A stretch of DNA of 64,000 nt. Origin: Vicinamibacterales bacterium. GTDB lineage: Bacteria > Acidobacteriota > Vicinamibacteria > Vicinamibacterales > 2-12-FULL-66-21. Of this stretch, positions 16,273-25,322 are shown piece by piece. Where the stretch lies: NCBI GenBank assembly GCA_035699745.1, contig DASSPH010000057.1:1-64000 (forward strand), in the 5' to 3' direction. The first letter of the stretch is position 1. Every line of letters starts with the position of its first letter. A program made the position numbers and the translations under genes. A model generated the notes under the pieces. That model made no database searches, was not told the DNA's origin, and was given only the letters and a program-made list of their open reading frames with translations.

Positions 16273-16374
16273 AACCGAGCTGAACGAGAGTGGGTTTCGT
16301 GCGGGATATGGCTGGCTGCATCGGATCGTGCCGCGCAGACCCGATCAGAGCCGAATTGGCCCGCCGTCGAGACC

Positions 16375-16560
16375 GAGACGATGCGCTACTATCAGGCGCC
16401 GCTTCGTCTCGACACGAGCAATGCCCAGGGAACGAGCGGCTGGTCGTCGAGTATCTCGCGGGCGTGTTGAAAGCCGAGGGCATTCCATTCGAAATCCGCG
16501 CCCTCGATCCCCGATCGGCCCAACCTGGTGGCGCTGAAGGGGCAGCGGCCGAAAACGGCC
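16375..16560 (+). pseudogene. M20 peptidase N-terminal remnant with two frameshifts
   Basis: Three successive frames carry the start of an M20/ArgE-DapE peptidase. The first gives ETMRYYQAPLRLDTSNAQG, the second (from ~16426) gives GNERLVVEYLAGVLKAEGI and PFEIRALDP, the third (from ~16510) gives PDRPNLVALKGQRPK. In intact enzymes these join as LIRIDTTNPPGNE...DPxRPNLVARLKG. No metal-binding domain follows, so only the first ~60 codons survive. The remaining bases up to the APH gene show nothing recognisable. Confidence 0.7.
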
Positions 16561-16730
16561 ACTCCACCACGCTAGAAACTTCTGCAACGTCGGCTCGATC
16601 AGTCGTCATCCCCGACCATTGGCTGGCGAGGGTGCATGAGAACAGCACGCCTTCCATCACGAACGCGAGAGCGGCGCGAAACCTGTCATGCTGTCGCCGC
16701 TGAACCTTGCCGACGACGGAGCCATGTTGC

Positions 16731-17603
16731 ATGGATCTTGTGCTTCCCGCCCGACTCTCGGCGAGCTGCCGCAACTCGCCTGAGGCAACCGAATGGCTTT
16801 CCCGTCTTCCAGCCGTCATTCGCGAATTGCAGGCGCGTTGGTCACTAACCCTCGGCAGCCCGTACGACAACGACGAGCTGAGCTGCGCCTGGGTGGCACC
16901 CGTCACCTCTGCGGATGGATCGGCGGCTGTTCTTAAGGTCAGCATGCCTCACTTCGAGGCCATGCACGAGATTGACGGGTTGCGGTTCTGGAATGGTGAC
17001 CCGACGGTTCGCCTCATCGACGACGACGAGGGGTTCGGAGCCATGCTGCTCGAGCGCTGTACGCCCGGAAGACATCTTCGCGGATTGCGGCAGGAAGGCG
17101 AACAGGACGCAGTAATCGCAGGACTCCTCCGTCGACTCTGGCGATCGCCGAGCGCGCAACACCCCTTCCGCCCTCTCTCATCGCTGATCGCCCGTTGGAC
17201 TGTGGAAACCTTGACGTGCTCGGCGCAGTGGTCTGATGCCTGGTTGGTCCGCGAGGGCTTGTCCGTGTTCGATGAGTTGTCGCGAACGGCGAAGGACAGC
17301 GTCCTCTTGGCGACCGACCTTCACGCTGGGAACGTGCTGGAGGCGCAGCGAGAGCCTTGGCTTGTCATCGACCCGAAGCCCTTCTTCGGTGATCCTGCGT
17401 TCGACGCAACCCAGCACCTCTTGAACTGTGTCGGGAGGCTGCGCGCGGATCCTCTTGGCACGATTCAGCGTTTCGCGGAGTTGCTTGGCGTCGATCCGCG
17501 GCGTGTTCAGTCCTGGCTGTTCGCTCGCCTCGCTGCGGAACCCCGCAGTGATTGGGACCGAGATGAATCGCCGCGAATCGCGCGGGCACTTGCGCCCTCG
17601 TGA
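16731..17603 (+). CDS. Aminoglycoside/hydroxyurea phosphotransferase (APH(6), streptomycin 6-kinase-like)
   Basis: I place the start at ATG 16731 (290 aa), with GGAG about 10 bp upstream; a TTG at 16707 is less likely. The sequence fits the APH(6)/hydroxyurea kinase family. It has AAVLKVSMPHFEAMHEIDGL (ATP-binding Lys), LLERCTPGRHL, the catalytic loop ATDLHAGNVL and the metal Asp in LVIDPKPFFGDPAFD. Family members phosphorylate streptomycin at the 6-hydroxyl or hydroxyurea, but environmental relatives may have other substrates, so resistance is not proven. Its last 97 bp overlap the 3' end of the opposing kinase gene. Confidence 0.85.
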   Translation: MDLVLPARLSASCRNSPEATEWLSRLPAVIRELQARWSLTLGSPYDNDELSCAWVAPVTSADGSAAVLKVSMPHFEAMHEIDGLRFWNGDPTVRLIDDDEGFGAMLLERCTPGRHLRGLRQEGEQDAVIAGLLRRLWRSPSAQHPFRPLSSLIARWTVETLTCSAQWSDAWLVREGLSVFDELSRTAKDSVLLATDLHAGNVLEAQREPWLVIDPKPFFGDPAFDATQHLLNCVGRLRADPLGTIQRFAELLGVDPRRVQSWLFARLAAEPRSDWDRDESPRIARALAPS

Positions 17604-20600
17604 GGAGTCGCTCGTTCATTCGCGCGTTCGTTGGCTCTCCACGGACGAGCCGATTCGTGTGTTCCAACAGCTCGCGACCGCCGCGGCGATCGCGCCCGGC
17701 CGCATCGACGTCGTCGCCGGCCGCGGTTCCGCACGAGACGTTCCTCGAGCGCATCGAATTGCCCGGCAAGAAGGTGCTGCCGAAGGTGCGGCAGCAGATT
17801 GAAACTGCGGTCGCCGACTCTTCGAAGCAGGTGTCCGAGGTCACGCCACATGGAGGAGCCAGTGGACGGCTTCCAGTTCATCACCAGCGTGATCGGTCGC
17901 GGATTTGACTCAGGCTCCACGTTGATGAGAAAGCGGCCGTCCGGCGCGACGTCGTACTGATGTCCATATCCGATCACGTTCACGCCGCCGCCCACGCGTC
18001 GCGTCCTGAACAATGCGACCGGCGAGTCGGCCGAGAGCGTCGTCTGCGTGCGGCGAACCGGCACCGCCATCATGGTTGCGTCGGGTGCCACGTAATAGAG
18101 TTCGTTCCCATCACGAGACCAGCGGGCGTAGACGCCGCCGGCGGTAGAGATCGGAATCGCGACACCCCCGGCGGGAAAAGACCGAACATAGATCTCGAAC
18201 CTGCCGGTCTCGTTCGATTGATACGCGACCCAGCGTCCGTCGGGCGAGAACTGCCCCCACATTTCGTTCGCCGCGGTCGCGAGGAAGACCTTGGGCACGC
18301 GCGTGTCGCGGGGCAGCATCCACAGATCCGTGCCGGTTCTCGGATCCGGAGCGAAATACAGCAGAAACCGACCGTCCTGCGACCAGTCGGTGAGCAGCGC
18401 GTCCTGCGAGGACTCCAACAGCACCTCTTCGTCCCCGGTGCCCTCTGATGGCTTCGCGGACAACCTCACGGACGCGATCCGGACGGATGCGAACGCGATC
18501 CGGTTGCCGGTCGGCGACCAGACGGGATATCGCGCCATGCCCTCGTCGTCTGTCCGAGTGAACAGCATCTGACGGCCGCGATCCAGCAGCCACAGCGCCG
18601 TGTTGTTCTGAACGGTACGCTCGGCGACAACGCGGTGTCCGTCGGGCGACAACCTTGGATTCGACACCGCCGCTTCGTCGGGGGGGCGGATCGTTCCAAG
18701 CGGACGGCCCGATCGGTCGAACCACGCCAGCTGGCTCACTGGTCCACGACCGGAGCGATACGCGAACACCGCCGTGTCGGACGTGGAGATCGCGGCGTCG
18801 CCGGTCACCGGGTCGAAGGCGACCGAATCCGCCACCGTGATCGGCTCGCCGGTGACGATGCGGCGGCTGATGTCGAACCGCTGCGCCAGGAGCGCCCCCT
18901 CCCGGACGAACAGCAACCACCCCGGAGGCAGGTACGCCCCCCGTGAGTCGGATGCGACGACGCGAGTCGTGTCGGAGGAATCAAGAGAACCGACGTACAC
19001 CCCGCGCACATCAGCCGCGCCGCCGGCGAAGAACAGGAACTGTCGTCCGCCGGGCAGAAACTCCGGATACCGATGCCCGGTCGATTGCGGCACCGGCCAC
19101 GTCGCAATGTCCGACGCACCTCCGGCGACGTCGACGCGCACCAGCCCGCTCGGGGAGGGGGAGATCGTGCGCGACATCCTGCCCGACAAGAGGATGGTCC
19201 CTCCCGCGCCCCACGCTGCTGCGGTGCCGGCGATGATTGACGTGACCGTTTGCGGCGCGCCGCCATCTGCCTCGATCCGTTTGAGTTCGGTGAATGCGAA
19301 GAACCCGATCGAGCGGCTGTCGGGTGACCAGAAGGGCCGCCGCGCGCCTTGAGTTCCCGGCAGAGGGTGCGCCTCGGCCGCGTCAAGCGGACGCACCCAG
19401 AGCGCAGGCTGTCCCTGGTAATCGCCGACGAATGCGAGACGACGTCCATCGGGCGAGAGCGCGAACGACGCCGGATCGGAGGTCCACGGCGTCGTGATGT
19501 CGCCGATGCGCATCGCCGGTGCGTCGGGTGCCGACTGCACGAACAGGACGCCGACCACGATCGCCGCCGCGGCAGCCAATCCGACAGCAATGCGCCCGCG
19601 ATATCGAGATCGTCGTGGTTGGGCCGGTGAGCGATCCCCGCCGTCGAGAGCGGCGTCATCGATTTCGATTCGCGCGTCGGCCATGTGATGCAGCCGTCGC
19701 GTCGGATCGCGCTCGAGACAGCGGCGCAGCAGCCGGCGGATGCCATCCGGCACGGTCGGCGGCAGCGCCTGCCAGTCGGGCCCGCGGTCCGGAACGGCAC
19801 CGGACGTTTCGGACGTCGTGGTGCCGGCGAACGGCCGCCGCCCGGCGAGCATCTCGTAGAGCACGCATCCGAATGCCCAGACGTCGGCGCGTTGGTCGAC
19901 GCGCTCGCCCCGCGCCTGCTCGGGACTCATGTAAGCCGGGGTTCCGGCGATCAGATCGTCCCGGATGGGAACATCGCCGGCCTCACCAGCCGTACCGACG
20001 TCGCGATCGTCGGGCCCGACGGCCTGCGCGAGACCGAAGTCGAGAATCTTCACGGCGCCGCTGCCCGTGAGTTTGATGTTCGCCGGCTTCAGGTCGCGGT
20101 GAACGATCCCTCTCGCATGCGCCGCCGCCAGCGCGTCGGCGATCTGCCGCGCGATCTCGAGCGTGCGATTCATCGGCAGGGCTCTGCCGGCGAGGTGCTC
20201 GGCGAGCGTCGGCCCCTCGATGAGCTCCATCACGAGCGCGCAGACCCCGTTGGACACTTCGAGACTGTGAATCGTCGCGATGTGCGGGTGGTTCAAGGTC
20301 GCGAGCAGACGTGCCTCTCGCTCCAGTCGCGCAATCCGTTCAGCGTCGACGGAGAACGCGGCGGGCAGGACCTTGACCGCGACGTCGCGCGCCAGCCGGG
20401 TGTCGCGCGCGCGATAGACTTCACCCATCGCGCCCGAATCGAGCGGCCCCAGGATTGTGTAAGGCCCGAGCTCGGCGCCCGGAGCCAGTGCGGCAGCGAC
20501 AGGTGCGCCAGCATCTGCCGCTCGAGCGAGCGCGGCGACGGCAGGCGTCTCCGCGAACCCTTCAGCGTCGGCATGCGCGGCGAGGAGCGACTCCACGTCT

Positions 20601-20722
20601 TCTCTGAGCGCGGCGTCTTCCCGGCACTCCTCGCGTACGAACGCGCCGCGCTCGTGCGGCGCGCGCGCGAGCGCGGCGTGGAAGATGTCCTTGACTCGTG
20701 GCCAGCGGGCCGGGTCGTTCAT
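17507..20722 (-). CDS. Ser/Thr protein kinase with PD40/TolB-type beta-propeller
   Basis: The ATG at 20722 overlaps the stop of the sigma gene (ATGA), which decides this start and implies coupled translation. Residues ~85-350 form a Hanks-type kinase: glycine loop GPLDSGAMGEVYRARD, VAVKVL, IVHRDLKPANIKL, ILDFGLA and AGTPAYMSPEQARG. A membrane helix (IAVGLAAAAAIVVGVLFV) near 380 leads to an extracytoplasmic propeller with PD40 repeats such as SPDGRRLAFVGD and SPDSRSIGF. Family members normally end soon after an NWK-like motif, seen here as LVMNWK (~17870). The last ~120 residues are Arg-rich, without homology I can see, and overlap the APH gene antisense; they look like read-through after loss of the original stop. 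Confidence 0.88.
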   Translation of the reverse strand: MNDPARWPRVKDIFHAALARAPHERGAFVREECREDAALREDVESLLAAHADAEGFAETPAVAALARAADAGAPVAAALAPGAELGPYTILGPLDSGAMGEVYRARDTRLARDVAVKVLPAAFSVDAERIARLEREARLLATLNHPHIATIHSLEVSNGVCALVMELIEGPTLAEHLAGRALPMNRTLEIARQIADALAAAHARGIVHRDLKPANIKLTGSGAVKILDFGLAQAVGPDDRDVGTAGEAGDVPIRDDLIAGTPAYMSPEQARGERVDQRADVWAFGCVLYEMLAGRRPFAGTTTSETSGAVPDRGPDWQALPPTVPDGIRRLLRRCLERDPTRRLHHMADARIEIDDAALDGGDRSPAQPRRSRYRGRIAVGLAAAAAIVVGVLFVQSAPDAPAMRIGDITTPWTSDPASFALSPDGRRLAFVGDYQGQPALWVRPLDAAEAHPLPGTQGARRPFWSPDSRSIGFFAFTELKRIEADGGAPQTVTSIIAGTAAAWGAGGTILLSGRMSRTISPSPSGLVRVDVAGGASDIATWPVPQSTGHRYPEFLPGGRQFLFFAGGAADVRGVYVGSLDSSDTTRVVASDSRGAYLPPGWLLFVREGALLAQRFDISRRIVTGEPITVADSVAFDPVTGDAAISTSDTAVFAYRSGRGPVSQLAWFDRSGRPLGTIRPPDEAAVSNPRLSPDGHRVVAERTVQNNTALWLLDRGRQMLFTRTDDEGMARYPVWSPTGNRIAFASVRIASVRLSAKPSEGTGDEEVLLESSQDALLTDWSQDGRFLLYFAPDPRTGTDLWMLPRDTRVPKVFLATAANEMWGQFSPDGRWVAYQSNETGRFEIYVRSFPAGGVAIPISTAGGVYARWSRDGNELYYVAPDATMMAVPVRRTQTTLSADSPVALFRTRRVGGGVNVIGYGHQYDVAPDGRFLINVEPESNPRPITLVMNWKPSTGSSMWRDLGHLLRRVGDRSFNLLPHLRQHLLAGQFDALEERLVRNRGRRRRRCGRARSPRRSRAVGTHESARPWRANERANERATPHEGASARAIRGDSSRSQSLRGSAARRANSQD

Positions 20723-21300
20723 GGTCGCGCGGCCCGCCCCTTCGTGATCCGGCGATAGAGCCATGCTCGCGCGGACTGCCACTCCCGCGTGACCGTGGCG
20801 CGCGACAGCGACAGCACGCCCGCAATCTCGGTCTCGGAGAGGCCGGCGAAGTACTTCAGCTCGACGATTTCAGCCTGACGCGGATCGAGCCGCGCCAGGT
20901 CCTGCAGCGCATCGTCCAGCATGAGGAGCTCGCAGTCGGGTGGTGAAACCGCGCGTGCTCCTTCGTCGAGGCTCACGCGAATGCCGCGCGCGCGCTTGAC
21001 GGCCTGCCGCTCGCGCGCGTGGTCGACCAGGATGCGGCGCATGAGCTGCGCGGCAATCGCGAAGAACTGTGAACGATTCAACCAGCTCACACGTGTCTGT
21101 GCCGTGAGACGGATGTACGCCTCGTGCACGAGCGCGGTGGGTTGCAGCGTGTGATCCGGACGTTCGCGGCGAAGGTATGCCGACGCGCGCCGCCGAAGCT
21201 CCTGGTACACGAGCGGGAGGAGGTCTTCCCGCGCTTGCGTGTCCCCACGTCCCCATGCCCGGAGCAACTGACTGACGGTCCCGGTGGGCGCCGCATTCAT
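20719..21300 (-). CDS. ECF RNA polymerase sigma factor (TIGR02999-like)
   Basis: I prefer ATG 21300 (193 aa), which begins at region 2 (TVSQLLRAWGRGDTQAREDL). Region 2.2-2.4 shows YQELRRRASAYLRRE, LQPTALVHEAYIRL and FFAIAAQLMRRILVDHARER. Region 4 has LDPRQAEIVELKYFAGLSET and ATVTREWQSARAWL. This matches the acidobacterial TIGR02999 group, which also covers the sigma gene at 54043. It overlaps the kinase gene by 4 bp (ATGA), so the two are made together. No separate anti-sigma gene is present; the kinase could act on or signal through the sigma factor, which is inference. Confidence 0.9.
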   Translation of the reverse strand: MNAAPTGTVSQLLRAWGRGDTQAREDLLPLVYQELRRRASAYLRRERPDHTLQPTALVHEAYIRLTAQTRVSWLNRSQFFAIAAQLMRRILVDHARERQAVKRARGIRVSLDEGARAVSPPDCELLMLDDALQDLARLDPRQAEIVELKYFAGLSETEIAGVLSLSRATVTREWQSARAWLYRRITKGRAARP

Positions 21301-21519
21301 GTCCCGGGATCTTCCCATCGGTCGCTCATCATTCGGCCCCCGGCTGCGGGCAGCTGGCTCGGGCCGATTATAGAGCGCTTCAGCCAATCACCATCGGCCG
21401 TGCTGCATGTCATGGCTCTCATGAGTGACGCGATCCCGCTCCATGAGGCAGTCCGACCACCGTTTACGCGTTATGAGGCGGCACAGGCAAAGGCAGGTCG
21501 GTGTGCGCGGGAGGCAAGC

Positions 21520-22908
21520 ATGCGCGTGTTTGGTCGATGTCTGACGGGTGCACTCATCGCCGCCGCATTGCCGGTGGGAACATGGATCGTCGTCTCCGCT
21601 CAAGGACGCGGCGAGATCACACTGAATTGTCAGGATTCGCCCTGCGATGCAGTGGCGCGGGGACGTGTGTCGTTCAACGACCGCAACCTGCACGGTCTGG
21701 GCGGGAACGGCCGCGCCTGCGCCGACTGTCACGTGCCGTCCGAGAGTTTTCAGCTCTCGCCGGCGGTGGCCCGGGCCAGGTTCGAGGCGCTGATGGCCAG
21801 GCGCTCGGTCAACAAGAACGCTGACGATCCGCTGTTCCGGCCTGTCGATGCCGACGATTTCCGTGAGCACGGCGAGCTGGCGAACGACTATTCAAATCTG
21901 GTCGAGAACGGGCTCGTACGGGTGACGCTGGCGCTCCCGCCCAACGTCAGGCTCATCGACCCGGCGACCTGCCCGGCGCCGGACCCGGTCGCGTGCCAGC
22001 CGGGCGACGAGACATCGGTCGACGTGTGGCGAGCGGTGATGCCGGTGAACAACGTGGCAATTACCGGCCCCGACGACGTTCCGCCCGTCTGGCCCCCGGC
22101 GCCACGCGCGCCGATCATGGGCGTTGATCCGAACGGCGCCAACCGGCAGGGCGGCTACCAGCACGACGCGCGATTCGGCACGCTGCAGGAGCAGGCGCGC
22201 AGCGCCCTTCTGGCGCATGCGCAGGTGACCGTCGAACCTCCGGCCGGGATGCTCGACGATCTCGCGGCGTTCCAGCGCACATTGTTCTCGTCACCGGCAG
22301 TTGAAACGTTGGCCGACGCGATCGCATCTGGCGCCGCGCCGTTTCCCGATCCCGATCCAGAGCTCACCGAACTCGAACAACGCGGCAAAGCGGTGTTCAA
22401 ACGCTCGTGCGCGCAGTGCCACGGCGGCGTGCTCCATCCCAGCGGATCGACGCCCGATGCAGCGATTCCGCGGCCGATTCGGGCTCGATATCACAACATC
22501 CAGACGGCGTGTCCGCGTCCGAGCACTGATGGATTCGATCCCTGCCCACCGAGACTGGCGCGCAATGCGCGCATCTATCGCATTACGCGGGCTGACGGCT
22601 CCTATCAGTTCGTGACGACCTCAGATCCCGGCCGTCTGCTGCTCACGGGCCAGCCTGCAGACCTCAGCGCGATGGACACGACGCAGCTGCGTGGCATCAG
22701 CCGGACCGCGCCCTACTTCCACAACAACTCCGCCGCCACACTCGAACAGGTGCTCGATCATTACGACGCGTTCTTTCGTTTCGTCGTGCGGACCAATCCG
22801 CCACCGAATCTGCCGGCAATCGTGTCGTCGAACGGCACCGTGGTGGATCGCGGCTTCATCGCGCCGGAGGAGCGGCCGGCCCTGCTGGCGTATCTACGCA
22901 AACAGTAG
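21520..22908 (+). CDS. Periplasmic dihaem cytochrome c (peroxidase-like)
   Basis: The start is ATG 21520 (462 aa), with GGGAGG 5-8 bp upstream. A signal peptide (LTGALIAAALPVGTWIVVSA) is followed by two haem c sites: CADCH in the N-terminal part (about residue 67) and CAQCH near 305. Between them are loops rich in Pro, and later YFHNNSAATLEQVLDHYDAF is the conserved end seen in MauG/cytochrome c peroxidase relatives. The spacing suggests a two-domain dihaem electron carrier or peroxidase in the periplasm; a clear peroxidase-specific residue is not assigned. It is divergent from the sigma/kinase operon and has no redox partner nearby. Confidence 0.85.
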   Translation: MRVFGRCLTGALIAAALPVGTWIVVSAQGRGEITLNCQDSPCDAVARGRVSFNDRNLHGLGGNGRACADCHVPSESFQLSPAVARARFEALMARRSVNKNADDPLFRPVDADDFREHGELANDYSNLVENGLVRVTLALPPNVRLIDPATCPAPDPVACQPGDETSVDVWRAVMPVNNVAITGPDDVPPVWPPAPRAPIMGVDPNGANRQGGYQHDARFGTLQEQARSALLAHAQVTVEPPAGMLDDLAAFQRTLFSSPAVETLADAIASGAAPFPDPDPELTELEQRGKAVFKRSCAQCHGGVLHPSGSTPDAAIPRPIRARYHNIQTACPRPSTDGFDPCPPRLARNARIYRITRADGSYQFVTTSDPGRLLLTGQPADLSAMDTTQLRGISRTAPYFHNNSAATLEQVLDHYDAFFRFVVRTNPPPNLPAIVSSNGTVVDRGFIAPEERPALLAYLRKQ

Positions 22909-22968
22909 GCGCGAGGCCGCGGCAAGCAGCAGGCCGCGAGGCCACCGGCTGGAGGTGAGGGGCTTTCC

Positions 22969-23886
22969 ATGTGGCGGTCATCACATTTGTCGTTCGTTGC
23001 CGGAGGGATTCTGCTCCTGTCGCTGCCAAGAGGCGATCAGCCCACACTTGTGGTGGCATCGGCTGGCCAGACGGCGTCCGCAGCAAGTCGAAGTGAACTG
23101 ATCGCGGTGACATCGAAGGATGGGACGCGCATCGGAGTGGAATGTGCGGGAACCGGCCCGACGTTGCTCTTCGTCCACGGCGGCGTCGGCGATCGCACTC
23201 GCTGGACACCGATGTTTCCGCTCCTGGCGTCGAGGTTCACCGTCTGCGCGATGGATCGGCGCGGCCGCGGCGCCAGCGGCGACTCGGTCGAATACAGCTT
23301 GTCGAAGGAAGCGGAGGACGTCGCCGCGGTCGTGAATTCGCGCGCCGGACCGGTCTTCGTGTTCGGTCATTCGTTCGGCGGCGTCGCGGCGCTCGAAGCC
23401 ACGTTCCTGACCGACCGCATCGCCAGGCTGATGCTCTACGAACCGCCTCTGTACGACCCGGCCGACGACCTGCTCGCCGTCGCGGCCAGAGTCGAGGAGA
23501 TGGTCGCGCGTGGAGAGCTTGAACGGGCACTCGTGATCTTCCAGACGGAAATCGTCAAGCAGTCGTCTGAAGAGATCGCCAGGATGAAGACCCGTTCAAC
23601 GTGGCCCGGCCTCGTCGCATCCATGGCCGTGCATGCCCGCACCATGCGCGCCCTGGCGGCGTACCGATTCGACGCCAGCCGTATGAAGTCCGTGACGATG
23701 CCGACACTGCTGCTGATCGGTGAAGACACGGCGTCGCCGTACGCCAGACAGTCGATCGGCGCATTGCGGGAGTCGCTGCCGACTTCGACGCTCGTGGTGC
23801 TCGAGCGCCAGGAACACAACGCGATGGACGGCGGGCGCGACCTGCTCGCCAACGTCATCGTCAAGTTCGCGTCAGCCAGGGAATGA
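22969..23886 (+). CDS. Secreted alpha/beta hydrolase
   Basis: The 305-residue protein starts at ATG 22969 after GGAGGTGAGG. An N-terminal hydrophobic stretch (FVAGGILLLSLP) suggests a signal peptide. The alpha/beta fold shows LLFVHGGVGDRTRW (oxyanion loop), MDRRGRGASGD, nucleophile elbow FGHSFGGV, the Asp in LLIGEDTASPY and the His in RQEHNAMDGG. The triad is complete, so an ester- or amide-cleaving enzyme is likely; substrate unknown. It follows the dihaem cytochrome by 60 bp and may be co-transcribed with it. Confidence 0.85.
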   Translation: MWRSSHLSFVAGGILLLSLPRGDQPTLVVASAGQTASAASRSELIAVTSKDGTRIGVECAGTGPTLLFVHGGVGDRTRWTPMFPLLASRFTVCAMDRRGRGASGDSVEYSLSKEAEDVAAVVNSRAGPVFVFGHSFGGVAALEATFLTDRIARLMLYEPPLYDPADDLLAVAARVEEMVARGELERALVIFQTEIVKQSSEEIARMKTRSTWPGLVASMAVHARTMRALAAYRFDASRMKSVTMPTLLLIGEDTASPYARQSIGALRESLPTSTLVVLERQEHNAMDGGRDLLANVIVKFASARE

Positions 23887-23940
23887 GAGGGCGGCTCCGC
23901 ACGGCAAATCGCCTGATCCCGGAACCCGCCTTCTTCTCCG

Positions 23941-24249
23941 TCAGCTCGATCTCGGGAGCGGCGGCGGTCCAAGTCCCCACAATGCGGCCCCGCCGCCAAG
24001 CGCGAGGAGCGCCACGACACCTGGCGACATTGGCAGAGGGAAAGTGCCCGGCGCAAAGATGATCAAACAGAGCGTGACGGCGACAGCCAGTCCCGAAGCG
24101 AACGTCAGCACCGCCGTGAATCGACGCCGCTTCTGCGTCTCCCGTGCGTATTCCGCTCGCGCGACGATGGCCGGCATGGGCGGTACGCGCACGCGGTCCG
24201 CCGCCCTCGCTCGTTGAAAGGCCTCCGCCAGCATCCGATCGTCAATCAC
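23941..24249 (-). CDS. Small membrane protein downstream of an ECF sigma factor
   Basis: The 102-residue protein starts at GTG 24249, which overlaps the stop of the sigma gene (GTGA). A charged N-terminal helix (DRMLAEAFQRARAADRVRVP) is followed by two membrane helices (FTAVLTFASGLAVAVTLCLI and SPGVVALLALGGGAALWGL). Position and layout would fit a small membrane-bound regulator or anti-sigma factor, but no anti-sigma zinc motif (HxxxCxxC) is present. Function unknown. Confidence 0.65.
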   Translation of the reverse strand: MIDDRMLAEAFQRARAADRVRVPPMPAIVARAEYARETQKRRRFTAVLTFASGLAVAVTLCLIIFAPGTFPLPMSPGVVALLALGGGAALWGLGPPPLPRSS

Positions 24250-24731
24250 GACGTGCCTCCAAGGAGCCGAACGAGATTCCGGCGCGCGCGAAACAGGAGC
24301 ACCCTGACGCTCTTCTCTCCAACGCCCACGATCCGGCCGATGGTCCGATGATCCCAGCCCTCGGCGTACGCGAGCCAGGCGATCGAGCGCTGCTGCGGGG
24401 TCAGAGCTTCCAGGGCGCGTTCGAGATCGATGGACACCGCAACGTCGCGGGTGCCGGACGCCACAAGGCTGCGCACGTCTTCGTCACGCCACGATTCCTC
24501 GCCGCGCGCGCCCCCCTTCCAGTGATCGCGCATCAGATTCCGGGCGATCGTGAAGACGTACGGCGCGCGCTCAGCCTCGGGCAGCGAGTCGCGCCCCGAC
24601 TGGAGCAGGCGGACGAACGCTTCCTGCGCAATGTCACTGGCCACGCTCGGATCGCCAACGACGCGCCGCACCCAGCTCCACAGCCGGGGATACGTTGCCT
24701 CGTACCACGCCCCAAAGTCCGCTTCCGGCAT
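24246..24731 (-). CDS. ECF-type RNA polymerase sigma factor
   Basis: The start is ATG 24731 (161 aa), six bases after the stop of the upstream gene. Region 2 reads WYEATYPRLWSWVRRVVG, DIAQEAFVRLLQSG and APYVFTIARNLMRDHWKG. Region 4 reads LEALTPQQRSIAWLAYAEGW, DHRTIGRIVGVGEKSVRVLL and RARRNLVRLL. It differs from the two TIGR02999-type factors in this window. It is the middle gene of a three-gene minus-strand operon between two membrane proteins, which suggests control by a membrane signal. Confidence 0.88.
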   Translation of the reverse strand: MPEADFGAWYEATYPRLWSWVRRVVGDPSVASDIAQEAFVRLLQSGRDSLPEAERAPYVFTIARNLMRDHWKGGARGEESWRDEDVRSLVASGTRDVAVSIDLERALEALTPQQRSIAWLAYAEGWDHRTIGRIVGVGEKSVRVLLFRARRNLVRLLGGTS

Positions 24732-24736
24732 GACCG

Positions 24737-25207
24737 CTACGGCCGCGTCTCTCGTCCATCGAGCAGCCCCCAGCGGCGGGCCATGAGATGAGACACCGCC
24801 GCGACCACGAGCAGTCCCGCGCCGACCGAGACGCCGGCCGTTCCCCAGTAGCGAAGATCTTCCACTTTGCGAATGAAGTTGATGTCCGTCTCGCCGGCGA
24901 GCCGTATGGCGTTCGCGAGAAACGCGACGCCCAGGCTGAAGACGACGATGCCGACCTGGACGAAGCGAATCACGGATCGCCGGGGATTGGCGGTGCCGGC
25001 GCGGCCGTAGAGCAGCTGTTTCCCTTCGTCGCTCCGCACGAACGCCAGCAGTTCGTCGGCTGAGGCGAACCGATCGAGGATGCGCTCGACGACCGCGTGG
25101 TTCCTGGCGCGTTCTTCCACGCCGCGCACCGACCGTCGATACACCAGCCACGCCACCCACGCCGACAGGGCGGCCCATACGACAACTTCAACGAATCTGT
25201 CTTCCAT
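24737..25207 (-). CDS. Membrane protein of unknown function, first gene of sigma operon
   Basis: The 156-residue protein starts at ATG 25207. It has an N-terminal membrane helix (VEVVVWAALSAWVAWLVY), a soluble segment with ERILDRFASADELLAFVRSD, and two more helices (FVQVGIVVFSLGVAFLANAI and GTAGVSVGAGLLVVAAVSHL). The stop lies 5 bp before the sigma factor start, so the two are co-transcribed. The soluble middle part could sense or bind the sigma factor, but I recognise no known domain. Confidence 0.7.
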   Translation of the reverse strand: MEDRFVEVVVWAALSAWVAWLVYRRSVRGVEERARNHAVVERILDRFASADELLAFVRSDEGKQLLYGRAGTANPRRSVIRFVQVGIVVFSLGVAFLANAIRLAGETDINFIRKVEDLRYWGTAGVSVGAGLLVVAAVSHLMARRWGLLDGRETRP

Positions 25208-25322
25208 GACTGGAACAACTGCAGCACAGACGGCTGGTTAACACCATGGGGTCGGTTAACCGCGCCCCCGCTGGCGGCTTGTAGCAGGCAGCACGACTCA
25301 ACCCATGAGAGAGGACCGACCC

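Noticed and set aside
16169-16945. 258-codon minus-strand frame across the dioxygenase end, the M20 stub and the APH start
   Set aside because: It crosses three unrelated plus-strand units and shows no domain.
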